From UBA2377 sp964525935 (GTDB lineage Bacteria; Verrucomicrobiota; Verrucomicrobiia; Opitutales; Opitutaceae), in the NCBI GenBank assembly GCA_964525935.1, contig CAZGJZ010000002.1, positions 310,001-374,000 on the forward strand: a stretch of DNA of 64,000 nucleotides, written 5' to 3'. Below are positions 55,130-63,865 of the stretch, in pieces. The notes under the pieces are model-generated. The model did no database searches. It was not told where the DNA came from and saw only the letters and a list, made by a program, of their open reading frames with translations. The translations under genes were made by a program, and so were the position numbers. Within the stretch, counting starts at the first letter, position 1, and each line of letters opens with the position of its first letter.

Positions 55130-55822
55130 TTAGCGCCGGGCGTGTTTGAGCACGGCGTGCACGAAGGCGGTGGCGAGCGGCGGAGTTACACCGTGCAGCG
55201 CCGCGCGTTCGGGCTGAAACAGCGTGCCGAGGAAGAATGGATGGACCGGCAATTCGGCGGTGCGGATTTCGCCACTTTCGTCGAACGCGGTAAAGCGCAG
55301 CCCGGCTGCTTCGAATTGGGTGCGGTGCGTCCCCGCCGGGCCGTAGTTGCAGCGGTAGCCTTCGGTCGCGGTGTCGGTGCCGTAGGCGGCCTGGATCCGG
55401 CTGCCGGAGACGAAGCGCAGGGCGCCGGTTTGTTCGACGAGGGAGCAGCTCAATCGCGTGACGACGAGCGTGCCGGCGGTGGCGGTTTCCGCATGGTCGG
55501 CGTCGGTGATCCCGAGCACGTTGCGCGCAAACTCGATCAGCATGTGTTGGAATCCGCCGCAGGTGCCAAGTAGCGGCCGGCCGGTTTCACGGGCAAAACG
55601 GATGGCCTCGAGGGCCCCGGCCATGTTGCGGTAGGGGCTCTTCGGCACCACCCACAGGCCGGAAAACGATGCGAGCTGTCGCGGGGCGTCGGCGATGTCC
55701 GCGGTGCCGATCCACTGCCAGCGCACGGGTGTGCCCGCGGCGGTGCCGGCGAGTTCCAAGGCGCGTGGGATGGCTTGGTGCGCCGTGACGGCGGGATCGT
55801 AGTCGCCGATGAGCGCGATCAT
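55130..55822 (-). CDS. stand-alone CTP-synthase-like glutamine amidotransferase
   Basis: A 230-residue class I glutamine amidotransferase resembling the C-terminal half of CTP synthase without the synthetase domain. MIALIGDYDP opens the fold, LWVVPKSPYRNM lies near 57-68, and the nucleophile elbow is PLLGTCGGFQHMLIEFARNVLG with Cys88. The catalytic histidine would be in VHPFFLGTLFQPE near the end, where the usual following acidic residue is displaced. Its role is probably ammonia supply or gamma-glutamyl hydrolysis for an unknown partner. Its start overlaps the end of the EamA gene by 4 bases (ATGA), so the pair is translated together. Confidence 0.8.
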   Translation of the reverse strand: MIALIGDYDPAVTAHQAIPRALELAGTAAGTPVRWQWIGTADIADAPRQLASFSGLWVVPKSPYRNMAGALEAIRFARETGRPLLGTCGGFQHMLIEFARNVLGITDADHAETATAGTLVVTRLSCSLVEQTGALRFVSGSRIQAAYGTDTATEGYRCNYGPAGTHRTQFEAAGLRFTAFDESGEIRTAELPVHPFFLGTLFQPERAALHGVTPPLATAFVHAVLKHARR

Positions 55823-56850
55823 GGCGCATTGCGGCCGGCAGGGGCGCTGGCGGCGACGGCCTGGCGCGGGGGCACGGCGAGTTGCTTGCGGTTCTTTTGC
55901 GCGGTGATGATGGCGACGCCGGCAATGATGATCGAGGAGGCGAGCAGCATGCGCGGACCAATGGCCTCACCCAGCAGCAGCCAGCCAAGGAAGACGGCGA
56001 CGATGGGGTTGACGTAGGCGTAGGTGGAGACGAGCGCTGGCGAACTGTGTTTCATCAGCCAGACAAACGTGGTGAATCCAATCAGCGAGCCGACGAATAC
56101 GAGGTAGAGCCACGCGGCGATCGAGTGCAGCGAAACGGCTGCCGGATCAAAGTGCACGGGTTCGCCGAGCGCGGTGCTGGTCAGCAGCAGCCAGCCGCCG
56201 CCCAGCAACATTTGGATGGCGGAGGCGGTGAGCGGTTCGGCAGGTGTCCGCGCATAGCGCGTGTAGATTGAACCAGCGGACCACGCGACGCAGGCGATGA
56301 GCAGTCCGCCCACGCGCCACGGATCGAGCGCGGTGGCGGCGGCGGAGCCCAGGTCCGGTCCGACGAGCCAAGCGAGGCCGAGACAGCCGAGGACGATGCC
56401 GACCAGCGTGGCGGCGGTCGGGCGCGAACCACGCGTGGCATCCTTGCCGACAGCGAGCACGAGCCAGTCGGCCGCCACGATGAACAGCGGGCCGACGGAG
56501 ATGATGAGCGTGGCGATGCCGGAGGGGATTTTCTGCTCAGCCCAGGCGACGAGGCCGTTGCCGCCGAGCAGCAGCAGCCCGCCGACAATGGCGTTGTCGA
56601 ACCACTGGCGCGGGGTGGGGCGGATTTTTTTGGTGAGCCAGAGCCAGATGTAGAGCATCGACCCGGCGGCGATGAAACGCAGGCCGGCCATGAGGAAGGG
56701 CGGCATGGTCTCGACGGCCACGCGGATGGCGAGGTAGGTGCTGCCCCACACGAGGTAGATCGTGGCAAAGGCAAGGACCAGGGCGGAGCGGGAAGCGGGC
56801 GCGGCGGAACTCACAGCCGGCCAGTGAAAGCTGCGCGGGCTTTTGTGCAA
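55819..56850 (-). CDS. EamA/DMT-superfamily exporter
   Basis: A 343-residue inner-membrane protein with ten helices in two EamA repeats. The first begins FATIYLVWGSTYLAIRVAVE and contains FIAAGSMLYIWLW; the second begins LIACVAWSAGSIYTRYAR and ends YVNPIVAVFLGWLLLGEAIGP. Such proteins export amino acids, nucleotide-like metabolites or drugs (YedA/RhaT-like). A 4-base overlap with the downstream amidotransferase suggests a joint role, perhaps in export of an amidated or glutaminyl metabolite; that is inference. Confidence 0.88.
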   Translation of the reverse strand: MHKSPRSFHWPAVSSAAPASRSALVLAFATIYLVWGSTYLAIRVAVETMPPFLMAGLRFIAAGSMLYIWLWLTKKIRPTPRQWFDNAIVGGLLLLGGNGLVAWAEQKIPSGIATLIISVGPLFIVAADWLVLAVGKDATRGSRPTAATLVGIVLGCLGLAWLVGPDLGSAAATALDPWRVGGLLIACVAWSAGSIYTRYARTPAEPLTASAIQMLLGGGWLLLTSTALGEPVHFDPAAVSLHSIAAWLYLVFVGSLIGFTTFVWLMKHSSPALVSTYAYVNPIVAVFLGWLLLGEAIGPRMLLASSIIIAGVAIITAQKNRKQLAVPPRQAVAASAPAGRNAP

Positions 56851-56910
56851 CAGCGGGCGCGCGACGGCTGGCGTTGACTCTGGCGGGCCTTGGTTTGGGC
56901 TGGGTGGGCG

Positions 56911-57495
56911 ATGCCGTCACCTGCGGAAACCTTTGCCGAAATCCTGCGCCCGGTGTTGCGGCGGTTTTTCCAGCAAACGGGAGGGCCGGCGCCGTCGGAG
57001 GAGGTTTGTGCGACGTTTGGGGACCGGCTTTGGCGATTGGTTGCGGAGCGCGGGTTGCCCCCGCCGCTGGCGCCGGGCGAGTGCGGCGATCCGCAGGAGA
57101 TGACGAAGGATGAGGTGGCGCCGTTGATTGAGCGACTGCTGGCCGGGCTGGGCGCGGCGGAACGCGAGGCACTGGCGACACCGGCGCGGCAGTTGGTGAA
57201 GGCGTGTTTCCACGGGGACTTTAAGGTCTGTCGCGATTCGTTTCGCGAGGTGTCGCCGGATGGCAGCTGTCGCCGGCAGGAGCTGAAGCGCGTGCGGGAG
57301 CGCATCAGCGGGTCGCACTGTGTCGATTGTCCTTACTGGACCGGGCTCGAGCCGGCGCCGCATGCCAAATTCCTCGCCCGTGAATGGCACGGGGATCCGG
57401 CGGTGTTCACGGCGGATCAGACGATGTATTTGCCGGAGGATTTTCGCGCGCTGCGGCGTTTTGTCCGTGAGCAGGCTGTTTGCAATAGGTCTTGA
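56911..57495 (+). CDS. cysteine-containing protein of unknown function next to a response regulator
   Basis: A 194-residue soluble protein I do not recognise. Its C-terminal half has clustered cysteines and aromatics (ACFHGDFKVC, SCRRQELKRVRERI, SHCVDCPYWTGL, HAKFLAREWHGD), which could bind a metal or haem. It has no signal peptide or membrane helix. It ends 33 bases before the NarL-type regulator on the same strand, so a sensory or regulatory role is possible. ATG 56911 is chosen because it gives a normal opening (MPSPAETF). Confidence 0.7.
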   Translation: MPSPAETFAEILRPVLRRFFQQTGGPAPSEEVCATFGDRLWRLVAERGLPPPLAPGECGDPQEMTKDEVAPLIERLLAGLGAAEREALATPARQLVKACFHGDFKVCRDSFREVSPDGSCRRQELKRVRERISGSHCVDCPYWTGLEPAPHAKFLAREWHGDPAVFTADQTMYLPEDFRALRRFVREQAVCNRS

Positions 57496-57528
57496 AGATG
57501 AGGGATAGACACTACAGCTTGCGCCTGC

Positions 57529-58218
57529 GTGCCCGTTAAAACCGTCATTATTGAAGATGAGACCGTCTTTCGCCAGATGCTAAGCATGGCGTTAAGCCGG
57601 GTGCGGGGCATTGCCCTGGCGGGTGAGTTCGACAATGGCCAAACCGGGCTGGATTTCTGCCTGGCGAACAAGCCCGACTTGCTGGTGGTGGATCTTTATC
57701 TGCCGGGCATGCACGGCTTGGAGGTCATCAAAGAGGTCCGCGCCAAGCTGCCCTCGACCCGCATCCTCGTGCTCACGAGCCACCCCGACGGCGATCTGCC
57801 GGCGCGGCTGATCGCGCAGGGTGTGCACGGGTTTGTGGATAAGACCGCTCCGCTGAACTACGTGCTGCAGGCAGTGGAGTCGGTGATGAAGGGCGGGATG
57901 TTTTTCGCGGCCAACGTGCCGCCTAAGGCCGGAGCCAGCAATGGGCTCGACCACCGCGCGGTGGCGCGGCCTGCGCCCACGGACCAGCCGCCGCCGGCTT
58001 CGCCGTCACTGGCGGCGGGCAATACGCTTTCGCCGCGTGAGGTCGAAGTGGCCCGGCTCGTGACAGAGGGGCTTTCGTCCAAGGAAATCGCGTCACGGCT
58101 GAATTTGAGCGTGCGCACGGTGGAGAAACACCGCGCCAACATCATGGACAAGCTGGGTGTGCGCGAAGTCGCGAGTCTCGTGCGTTACTGTGTGCAGGCC
58201 GGGATCGTGAAGGCGTAG
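57529..58218 (+). CDS. NarL/FixJ-type response regulator
   Basis: A 229-residue transcription regulator starting at GTG 57529. The receiver (1-120) has the acidic pair IIEDE, phospho-acceptor Asp55 in LVVDLYLPG and LVLTSHPDG. A Pro/Ala-rich linker (about 135-160) is followed by a LuxR-type helix-turn-helix (about 165-225: LSPREVEVARLVTEGLSSKEIASRL, SVRTVEKHRANIMDKLG). It probably receives phosphate through the nearby HPt proteins or the hybrid kinase at 59.2-62.6 kb. Confidence 0.92.
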   Translation: MPVKTVIIEDETVFRQMLSMALSRVRGIALAGEFDNGQTGLDFCLANKPDLLVVDLYLPGMHGLEVIKEVRAKLPSTRILVLTSHPDGDLPARLIAQGVHGFVDKTAPLNYVLQAVESVMKGGMFFAANVPPKAGASNGLDHRAVARPAPTDQPPPASPSLAAGNTLSPREVEVARLVTEGLSSKEIASRLNLSVRTVEKHRANIMDKLGVREVASLVRYCVQAGIVKA

Positions 58219-58241
58219 TTGCCTGCGCCGGCCGGACCGAC

Positions 58242-58601
58242 TCAACCCGTGGCAAAGGCCCGGAGTGCGCCGGAGGTGACGGCGAACTCGGCGGTGACGC
58301 GATCAACTTCGCTTTGATTGAGTGGGGGACAATCCGCGCCAGCGAGGCGGTCTTCGAGGCCGGCCATAAGGTCGCCCAGGCCGGTCGCGCCCATGTGGTA
58401 GGCGCTGCTTTTGAGGCTGTGCGCGGCGAAGTGCTGACGGGAGCGGTCGCCGCTGGCGAGCTCGGTGCTCAGGCGCTCAAATTCCCGGAGGTAAATCTGC
58501 ACGAGTTCCCGGGTGCTCTCCACACCGAGTTCGTCCACCAGCATGGCGACGGCTGCGTTAGGGGATTTGATTCCTGCTGAATCCGTGGGCTGGTCGGGCA
58601 T
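58242..58601 (-). CDS. stand-alone histidine phosphotransfer (HPt) protein 1
   Basis: A 119-residue four-helix HPt protein. The phosphorylatable histidine is His61 in AAHSLKSSAYHMG. The helix pattern before it (LVQIYLREFERLSTEL) and after it (LGDLMAGLEDRL) fits HPt folds. It would pass phosphate between the receiver of the hybrid kinase and a response regulator. It converges with the NarL-type regulator (23 bases apart) and is a paralogue of the next HPt gene, which lies 69 bases upstream on the same strand. Confidence 0.9.
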   Translation of the reverse strand: MPDQPTDSAGIKSPNAAVAMLVDELGVESTRELVQIYLREFERLSTELASGDRSRQHFAAHSLKSSAYHMGATGLGDLMAGLEDRLAGADCPPLNQSEVDRVTAEFAVTSGALRAFATG

Positions 58602-58670
58602 GCTGGTAGGCCAAGCACAATCAAACGCCCGAAATCTTTAAAGCTCAAACCGGGGCCGGCGGAGTGCTAA

Positions 58671-59009
58671 TCACTTGCTGAAAGCGAAGTCGCGCAAGGC
58701 GCCGGCGGAGCGCTCGAACTCCTCGGTGACGGCGCGCAGATCGTCCGGGGTGAGGGTGCCATCGGGTTGCCGCAAACGGGCCTCAAGCGTGGCCATGCGT
58801 TGCGCCAGGTGGTTCGCGCCCATGTGCCGGGCGCTGCTTTTCAGGGCATGGGCCATGCGGTGCTGGCTCTCGCGGTCGCCCGTGGCGAGGGCGCGAATGA
58901 TGGTATCGAACTCCTTCAGGTAGGTGCGCACGAGTTCACGGGCGTCGATCACGCCGAGGATTTCGACGAGGTCGGCGATGGCTCGATTGGGCGGAGTGGA
59001 TTTATCCAT
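58671..59009 (-). CDS. stand-alone histidine phosphotransfer (HPt) protein 2
   Basis: A 112-residue HPt protein with His54 in MAHALKSSARHMG. It shares with HPt 1 the frame E-L-V-x-x-Y-L-x-E-F, the H-x-L-K-S-S-A-x-H-M-G core and the tail G-A-L-R-x-F-A, a clear tandem duplication. The frame is open to 59240, but ATG 59009 removes a low-complexity extension that would cross the kinase leader. Both HPt genes read away from the hybrid kinase. Confidence 0.9.
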   Translation of the reverse strand: MDKSTPPNRAIADLVEILGVIDARELVRTYLKEFDTIIRALATGDRESQHRMAHALKSSARHMGANHLAQRMATLEARLRQPDGTLTPDDLRAVTEEFERSAGALRDFAFSK

Positions 59010-59086
59010 GGGGGGAGATTTACGAGGGTAAGCGAACACCAAGCCTGCCGGGTTGGATAGGGAAAAAGCCGCGAGGAGCATGAGTA

Positions 59087-59124
59087 TGAATACGCAGTCG
59101 GGGAGTGAATACGCAGTCGGGGGA
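59087..59124 (+). repeat. 19-bp tandem duplication in the leader of the hybrid kinase gene
   Basis: The 19-base unit beginning TGAATACGCAGTCGGGG occurs twice in a row (59087-59105 and 59106-59124), differing only in the last two bases. It lies about 90 bases before the chosen kinase start, in the divergent region shared with HPt 2. Confidence 0.7.
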
Positions 59125-59212
59125 GGGGCCGCGGCTGGCGGGCGAACGGGCGCGGCGGGGTTTGTCCCTCGACAAAAAGGGGCGGGCAAAGTTCTTTTGC
59201 CCGGGTGTCCCC

Positions 59213-62200
59213 ATGACGTTGCCGCTGGAACTGCTCCCAATCCCGACCCTTTTCCCGGCTGAATGGCCGGCGGGTTTCAGGTCGGGACTGACGGTGGCGG
59301 TGGCGGTTTTGGTGCTGGGTCTGGCTTATTTCGGCTATCGGCAATGGCGGCTGGCGAGTTTGCGGCGCCAGGAATTGCGGCGGGCGGAGGAGCGGTTCCG
59401 GCGGTTTTTCGAGGAGGCCACGGTGGCGATCATCGAAGAGGATCTCAGCGAGGTGCAGCAACGGCTGGAGCAGCTGCGCGCCAGCGGGGTGAAGGATTTT
59501 CGAACCCATCTGGCGGTCAATCCGGCGCTGGGCGGCGAATTATTCCGGGCGGTGGGTTTCCGGGCGGCGAATCGGCGGGCGCTGGCGTTGATGGATGCCA
59601 TTGACCTGCCGGATTTCGTCGCGCGCATGCGACAAAATACCGAGAAGGCGCCGCCGGCGGTCTTTCGCGAAGAGCTGGTGGCGTTGTGGGAAGGGCGGGA
59701 TGCGGTGACGCTGGAGACTTCTTTCCGCACCGGCGACGGGCTGTGGCACCGCGGGATTTTGCAATGGACGCTGCGACGGGAAAACGGAGTGCTCGATTTC
59801 GCGCGGGTGCATGTGGTGTTCACCGATCTCACGGCGTTGCGGGCCTCGGAGGAGCGCTACCAGCAGTTGTTTGAGGGAGCGGCGGAGGGCGTTTATGAAA
59901 CGTTGCCCAATGGCACGCTGCGCAGCGCCAACCCTGCGTTGGCCCGCATGCTGGGTTTCGACTCGCCGCAGGAACTCGTCGCCCAGGGCGCAGAGGCCAT
60001 GGAGCGGCTGTATGCGGCGCCCGGCCGCCGGCAGGAGTTTTTTGCCGCGCTGACGGCGGCGGATTATTTGAAGGATTTTGAATCGGAGATCCGCCGGGGC
60101 GATGGCGCCAGCGTGTGGATCGCGGAAAGCGCGCGCGTGGTGCGCGACAAGGCGGGGCTCGTGCAATATTTTCAGGGCTTCGTCACCGATATCACGGCGC
60201 GCCGGCAGGCGGAAGTGGCCCTGCGGGAGAGCGAGGAACGCTGGCGGCTGGCGGTGCAGGGCAGCGCGGCGGGTCTTTGGGAAAACAACGTGGAGACGGG
60301 CGCGACGTTTTACTCGGATCGCAGCAAGGAGATGCTGGGGTTTGCGCCCCACGAGATTTCCAATCGCGTGCAGGACTGGGTTTCGCGGATCCATCCGGAC
60401 GACGCGCCGTTGGGCGTCCAGGCGATGAAGGAGCATGTGGCCGGCCTGAAACCCTATTACCAGGTGGAGCACCGTTTCCGCTGCAAGGATGGCTCATACA
60501 AGTGGATTCTGTCGCACGGCCAGGCGATCGTGGATGGACAAAAACGCCTGCTGCGGGTCGTGGGGACGCACGTCGATATCGACGTGCGCAAGCTTGCGGA
60601 GCATGAGCTGCGCGCGAGTGAGACGCGTTACCGCACGCTGTTTGAACACTCGCCGATCGCGATGGTGGAGTTTGACGACAGTCTGGCGATCGAATGGTTG
60701 AACGGCCTACGCGCCAGTGGCGTGACGGACTTGATTGGTTACCTCCGCGATCATCTGCGCGAGAGCATGGGCATCCGGCGGCTGGTGGGCGCCAATGCCG
60801 CGGCGCTGCGGCTGGTGGGCGCATCGAGCATGACTGAGTTGGGGGAGCAGCTGCCGCGCATTCTCACCCCGGAGGCGGGCGAGTTTCGGTTGCAGACCTT
60901 TGTGGCGTTGTGGCAGGGGCGTAACGAAGTCGAGGGCGAGATGACGATCGCGGCAATCGACGGCACCCTGCGTCGCGTGCACTGCCAGTGGTGGATCCCG
61001 ATGGTGGAAGGGAAACCCCAATACAATTGCACCCAACTCGCGCTGCTGGATCTCACACAGATGAAATCGGCGGAGCAGGCACTCTCGACCGAACGCGAAC
61101 GCCTCAAGGTCACGCTCCAAGCCATGGCCGAGGGCGTGGTGACGGTGGACAACGCGGGAGTGGTGCGGTTCATCAACGACTCCGCCTGCCGGATCACCGG
61201 CCGGGCCGGGGCCGATGCGGTGGGCCGGCCGCTGGCCGAGGTCTGCCTGTTGCGCCATGAGAAGACCGGCATGGCGCTACCCGGGCCGGAGATTGCAGCA
61301 CGCGTTGAAGGCCGCGTGGTGGAGCTGGCGCCGCAAACGGTGCTCGCCCAGCCCGATGGCAGTCTGCGTCTGGTGGAAGGCCGCTGCGCGCCGCTGCAAG
61401 ACCTCGGGGGCCGCATGATCGGTGCGGTGTTGGTGTTGCACGATGTGACGGACCAGTTGCGCATGGAGCTCGAGTTGCAACGCGCCTCGAAACTCGAGTC
61501 GGTTGGCGTGCTGGCCGGCGGTATCGCCCACGATTTCAACAACATCCTCGCGATCATCATGGGCAACCTGACGCTCGCGTTGCTCGACGAACGGTTGCGC
61601 GACAGCCCGGCGGGTCGCTGGCTGCGCGACGCGGAGCGCGGGGCGGCGCGGGCGCGCGATCTCACGCAGCAGCTGCTGACGTTTGCCAAGGGCGGGGAGC
61701 CGGTGCGCGCGATTGTGCAACTGCCCGACGTGGTGCGCGAAGCGGCGGAGTTTGCCCTTCACGGTTCGGCGGTGCGTTGCGAGTTTGCGATCAGCGATGG
61801 GCTTTGGCCCGCCGAGGTGGACAAAGGCCAGATCGGGCAGGTGATGCAAAATCTCGTGATCAACGCCGTGCAGGCGATGCCGAATGGCGGCATCCTGCGG
61901 ATCGCGTTGGCGAACGAGACGCTCGCCGCGGGGGTGCGGCCGCCACTGCCGGCGGGAAATTATCTGAAGCTTTCGGTCGCCGACCGCGGCACCGGCATCC
62001 GGCCGGAATATCTGCCGCGACTCTTCGAGCCGTATTTCACCACGAAAAACGAGGGCGTGGGGCTGGGGCTCGCGACGGTGTATTCGATTCTCAAAAAGCA
62101 CCACGGACTCGTGACCGTGGAGTCGCAAGTGGGCGTCGGCTCGACCTTTCACCTCTGGCTACCGGCCTCGGCGGCGCCTGTGCCGCCGCGCACGGCCAGT

Positions 62201-62611
62201 CAGTCGCCGTTTGGTGAAATGAAGGGTCGCGCCTTGTTCATGGACGACGAGGAACCCATCCGCCACATGGCCTCGGTGCTGTTGGCGCGACTTGGACTCG
62301 AAGCGGTCACCGCGGAGGACGGGGGGGAGGCGGTGCGGTTGTTCCAGCAAGCGCGCAGCGAAGGCCGGCCTTTCGACGTGGTCGTGATGGACCTCACCGT
62401 GCCCGGTGGCGTCGGCGGCCTGCAGGCGATGCAACAGATGCTCGTTATCGACCCGCAGGTGCGTGCGATCGTATCCAGCGGCTACTCGAGTGATCCGGTG
62501 ATGGCGAATTTCCGCGAGCACGGTTTCCGCGGCATGGTGGCAAAGCCTTACCGGATTACCGATCTCGCGCAGGCGCTGCGCACGGTGCTGGCCGATCCGC
62601 CGGCCAGTTGA
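59213..62611 (+). CDS. membrane-bound multi-PAS hybrid histidine kinase
   Basis: A 1132-residue sensor kinase. A membrane helix (about 20-42, SGLTVAVAVLVLGLAYFGY) follows a short N-terminus. Five PAS-type units then run to about residue 755; the first (about 55-215) and fourth (about 480-625) share an unusual pattern (EEDLSEV or MVEFDDS, LRASGV-DF/DLI, LVALWEGR or FVALWQGR), and the third has a clear PAC end. The dimerisation domain carries His773 in GGIAHDFNNIL, followed by an ATPase domain (NLVINAVQAMPNGG, FEPYFTTKNEGVGLGLA). A C-terminal receiver (about 1005-1125) has Asp1060 in VVVMDLTVPGG. ATG 59213 is preferred over 59105. It probably drives the local phosphorelay. Confidence 0.92.
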   Translation: MTLPLELLPIPTLFPAEWPAGFRSGLTVAVAVLVLGLAYFGYRQWRLASLRRQELRRAEERFRRFFEEATVAIIEEDLSEVQQRLEQLRASGVKDFRTHLAVNPALGGELFRAVGFRAANRRALALMDAIDLPDFVARMRQNTEKAPPAVFREELVALWEGRDAVTLETSFRTGDGLWHRGILQWTLRRENGVLDFARVHVVFTDLTALRASEERYQQLFEGAAEGVYETLPNGTLRSANPALARMLGFDSPQELVAQGAEAMERLYAAPGRRQEFFAALTAADYLKDFESEIRRGDGASVWIAESARVVRDKAGLVQYFQGFVTDITARRQAEVALRESEERWRLAVQGSAAGLWENNVETGATFYSDRSKEMLGFAPHEISNRVQDWVSRIHPDDAPLGVQAMKEHVAGLKPYYQVEHRFRCKDGSYKWILSHGQAIVDGQKRLLRVVGTHVDIDVRKLAEHELRASETRYRTLFEHSPIAMVEFDDSLAIEWLNGLRASGVTDLIGYLRDHLRESMGIRRLVGANAAALRLVGASSMTELGEQLPRILTPEAGEFRLQTFVALWQGRNEVEGEMTIAAIDGTLRRVHCQWWIPMVEGKPQYNCTQLALLDLTQMKSAEQALSTERERLKVTLQAMAEGVVTVDNAGVVRFINDSACRITGRAGADAVGRPLAEVCLLRHEKTGMALPGPEIAARVEGRVVELAPQTVLAQPDGSLRLVEGRCAPLQDLGGRMIGAVLVLHDVTDQLRMELELQRASKLESVGVLAGGIAHDFNNILAIIMGNLTLALLDERLRDSPAGRWLRDAERGAARARDLTQQLLTFAKGGEPVRAIVQLPDVVREAAEFALHGSAVRCEFAISDGLWPAEVDKGQIGQVMQNLVINAVQAMPNGGILRIALANETLAAGVRPPLPAGNYLKLSVADRGTGIRPEYLPRLFEPYFTTKNEGVGLGLATVYSILKKHHGLVTVESQVGVGSTFHLWLPASAAPVPPRTASQSPFGEMKGRALFMDDEEPIRHMASVLLARLGLEAVTAEDGGEAVRLFQQARSEGRPFDVVVMDLTVPGGVGGLQAMQQMLVIDPQVRAIVSSGYSSDPVMANFREHGFRGMVAKPYRITDLAQALRTVLADPPAS

Positions 62612-62612
62612 A

Positions 62613-63350
62613 TCAGGCGCGTCCCCAGCGGCGCAGCTGCTCGAAGCAGAGACGCACGGAGTGGAGCGGGGCGTGGTTGTATTGCTCCTGCTCGACCACA
62701 TACCACGCGACGGCACCGATGGCCTCGGCGGCGGTGAACACTTCGGTGAAGTTGACCGGCCCGAGGCCGAGTTCCTTTTCGTCCTTGAGGTGCAGCAGCC
62801 CGATGCGGCGGCCTTGTTCGCGGATGTAGGCGCCGGGATTTTTGCCGCCGACATGGGACCAATAGACATCGAGTTCGCAGCCGAGATTGCGCGGTGAGCT
62901 GGCGTCGAGCAGCCAGTCCAGCACGGGCCGGCCTTCGACGAGGGCGAATTCAGCCGCGTGATTGTGGTAGCTCAGGCGAAGGCCCGCGGCGCGCAGGTCG
63001 GCGCCGATGCGGTCGAGTTCGGTGGCAATTTCCGTGCAGCTGGCGGCGGTGGCGAAAAGGGCGGGCGGCAGCCACGGCAGGATCACTTGCGTCGTGCCCA
63101 TGAGGCGGGCCTCGGCGATGACGCGCGGGAGTTCGTTGCGCAAGGCCTCGATGGGCATGTGCATGCCGGAGACGCGCAGCCCGGCGGCGTTGAGCGCGGC
63201 GCGGGCGCCGGTCGCATCGAGGTTGCCGTAGCCGGCGAGTTCCACGCCGGTGTAGCCAATGGCGGCGACCTCGCGCACAGTGGCGGCGAAGTCCTTGGCG
63301 GTGGCTTCGCGGACGGAGTAAAGTTGGAGGGAGACGGGGATTTTGCTCAT
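62613..63350 (-). CDS. sugar phosphate isomerase/epimerase (xylose-isomerase-like TIM barrel)
   Basis: A 245-residue TIM-barrel protein. From ATG 63350: VSLQLYSVREATAKDFAATV, GYTGVELAGYGNL near 31-43, LSYHNHAAEF near 124-133, NLGCELDVYWSHVGGKNP near 151-168 and IGLLHLKDEKELGLG near 179-193. The order of Glu, Asp and His residues matches the metal site of sugar isomerase/epimerase proteins and resembles the gene at 19.0-19.8 kb. It meets the kinase tail-to-tail with one base between stops. The substrate is unknown. Confidence 0.83.
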   Translation of the reverse strand: MSKIPVSLQLYSVREATAKDFAATVREVAAIGYTGVELAGYGNLDATGARAALNAAGLRVSGMHMPIEALRNELPRVIAEARLMGTTQVILPWLPPALFATAASCTEIATELDRIGADLRAAGLRLSYHNHAAEFALVEGRPVLDWLLDASSPRNLGCELDVYWSHVGGKNPGAYIREQGRRIGLLHLKDEKELGLGPVNFTEVFTAAEAIGAVAWYVVEQEQYNHAPLHSVRLCFEQLRRWGRA

Positions 63351-63451
63351 GGGATTTTTTGGCAGCGCTAGCACGGCGGACGGGGAGGTTAAGTCAATCC
63401 TGTCAGCGTCGGAAATCCCGGAGCGCGAACCTAACGCCCGATCCGTGGTCC

Positions 63452-63865
63452 ATGCAGCTTATGAAACAGAAAACTCCCAAGTTTTTCCTCCGTATGTTCG
63501 CTGCCTTGGCGCTGGCTGCCACCGTTGCCTTGCACTCCGGTTGTATCGCCGTGGCTGCGGGCGCAGCAGGCGCGGGTGCCGTCGCCTATATCCGCGGTGA
63601 GCTCGATGCCTCGTTGGGCAATTCCTACGAGTCCGTCGTCAGCGCCACGGGCCGCGCGCTCAACCAACTCGAATTTGCCACGATCGGCACCCGCAAGGAT
63701 GCGCTTTCCGCCAACCTGACCGCCCGCACGGCTCGGGATAAAAAGATCGAAATCGAGGTGACCAGGGTTGGTAACGAACTCACCCGTGTGCAGATCCGCA
63801 TCGGCGTCTTTGGTGACGAAGCGATGTCGCTGACGATCCTCGAAAAGATCAAAGCTAACCTGTGA
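63452..63865 (+). CDS. DUF3568-like lipoprotein
   Basis: A 137-residue lipoprotein. ATG 63452 (or 63461) leads a basic n-region, a hydrophobic core and a lipobox LHSGC near Cys31. The start of the mature part, GCIAVAAGAAGAGAVAYIRGEL, then DASLGNSYESVVSATGRALNQL and a C-terminal IRIGVFGDEAMSLTILEKI, resembles DUF3568 proteins, which are of unknown function. It is divergent from the epimerase gene by 101 bases. Confidence 0.85.
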   Translation: MQLMKQKTPKFFLRMFAALALAATVALHSGCIAVAAGAAGAGAVAYIRGELDASLGNSYESVVSATGRALNQLEFATIGTRKDALSANLTARTARDKKIEIEVTRVGNELTRVQIRIGVFGDEAMSLTILEKIKANL

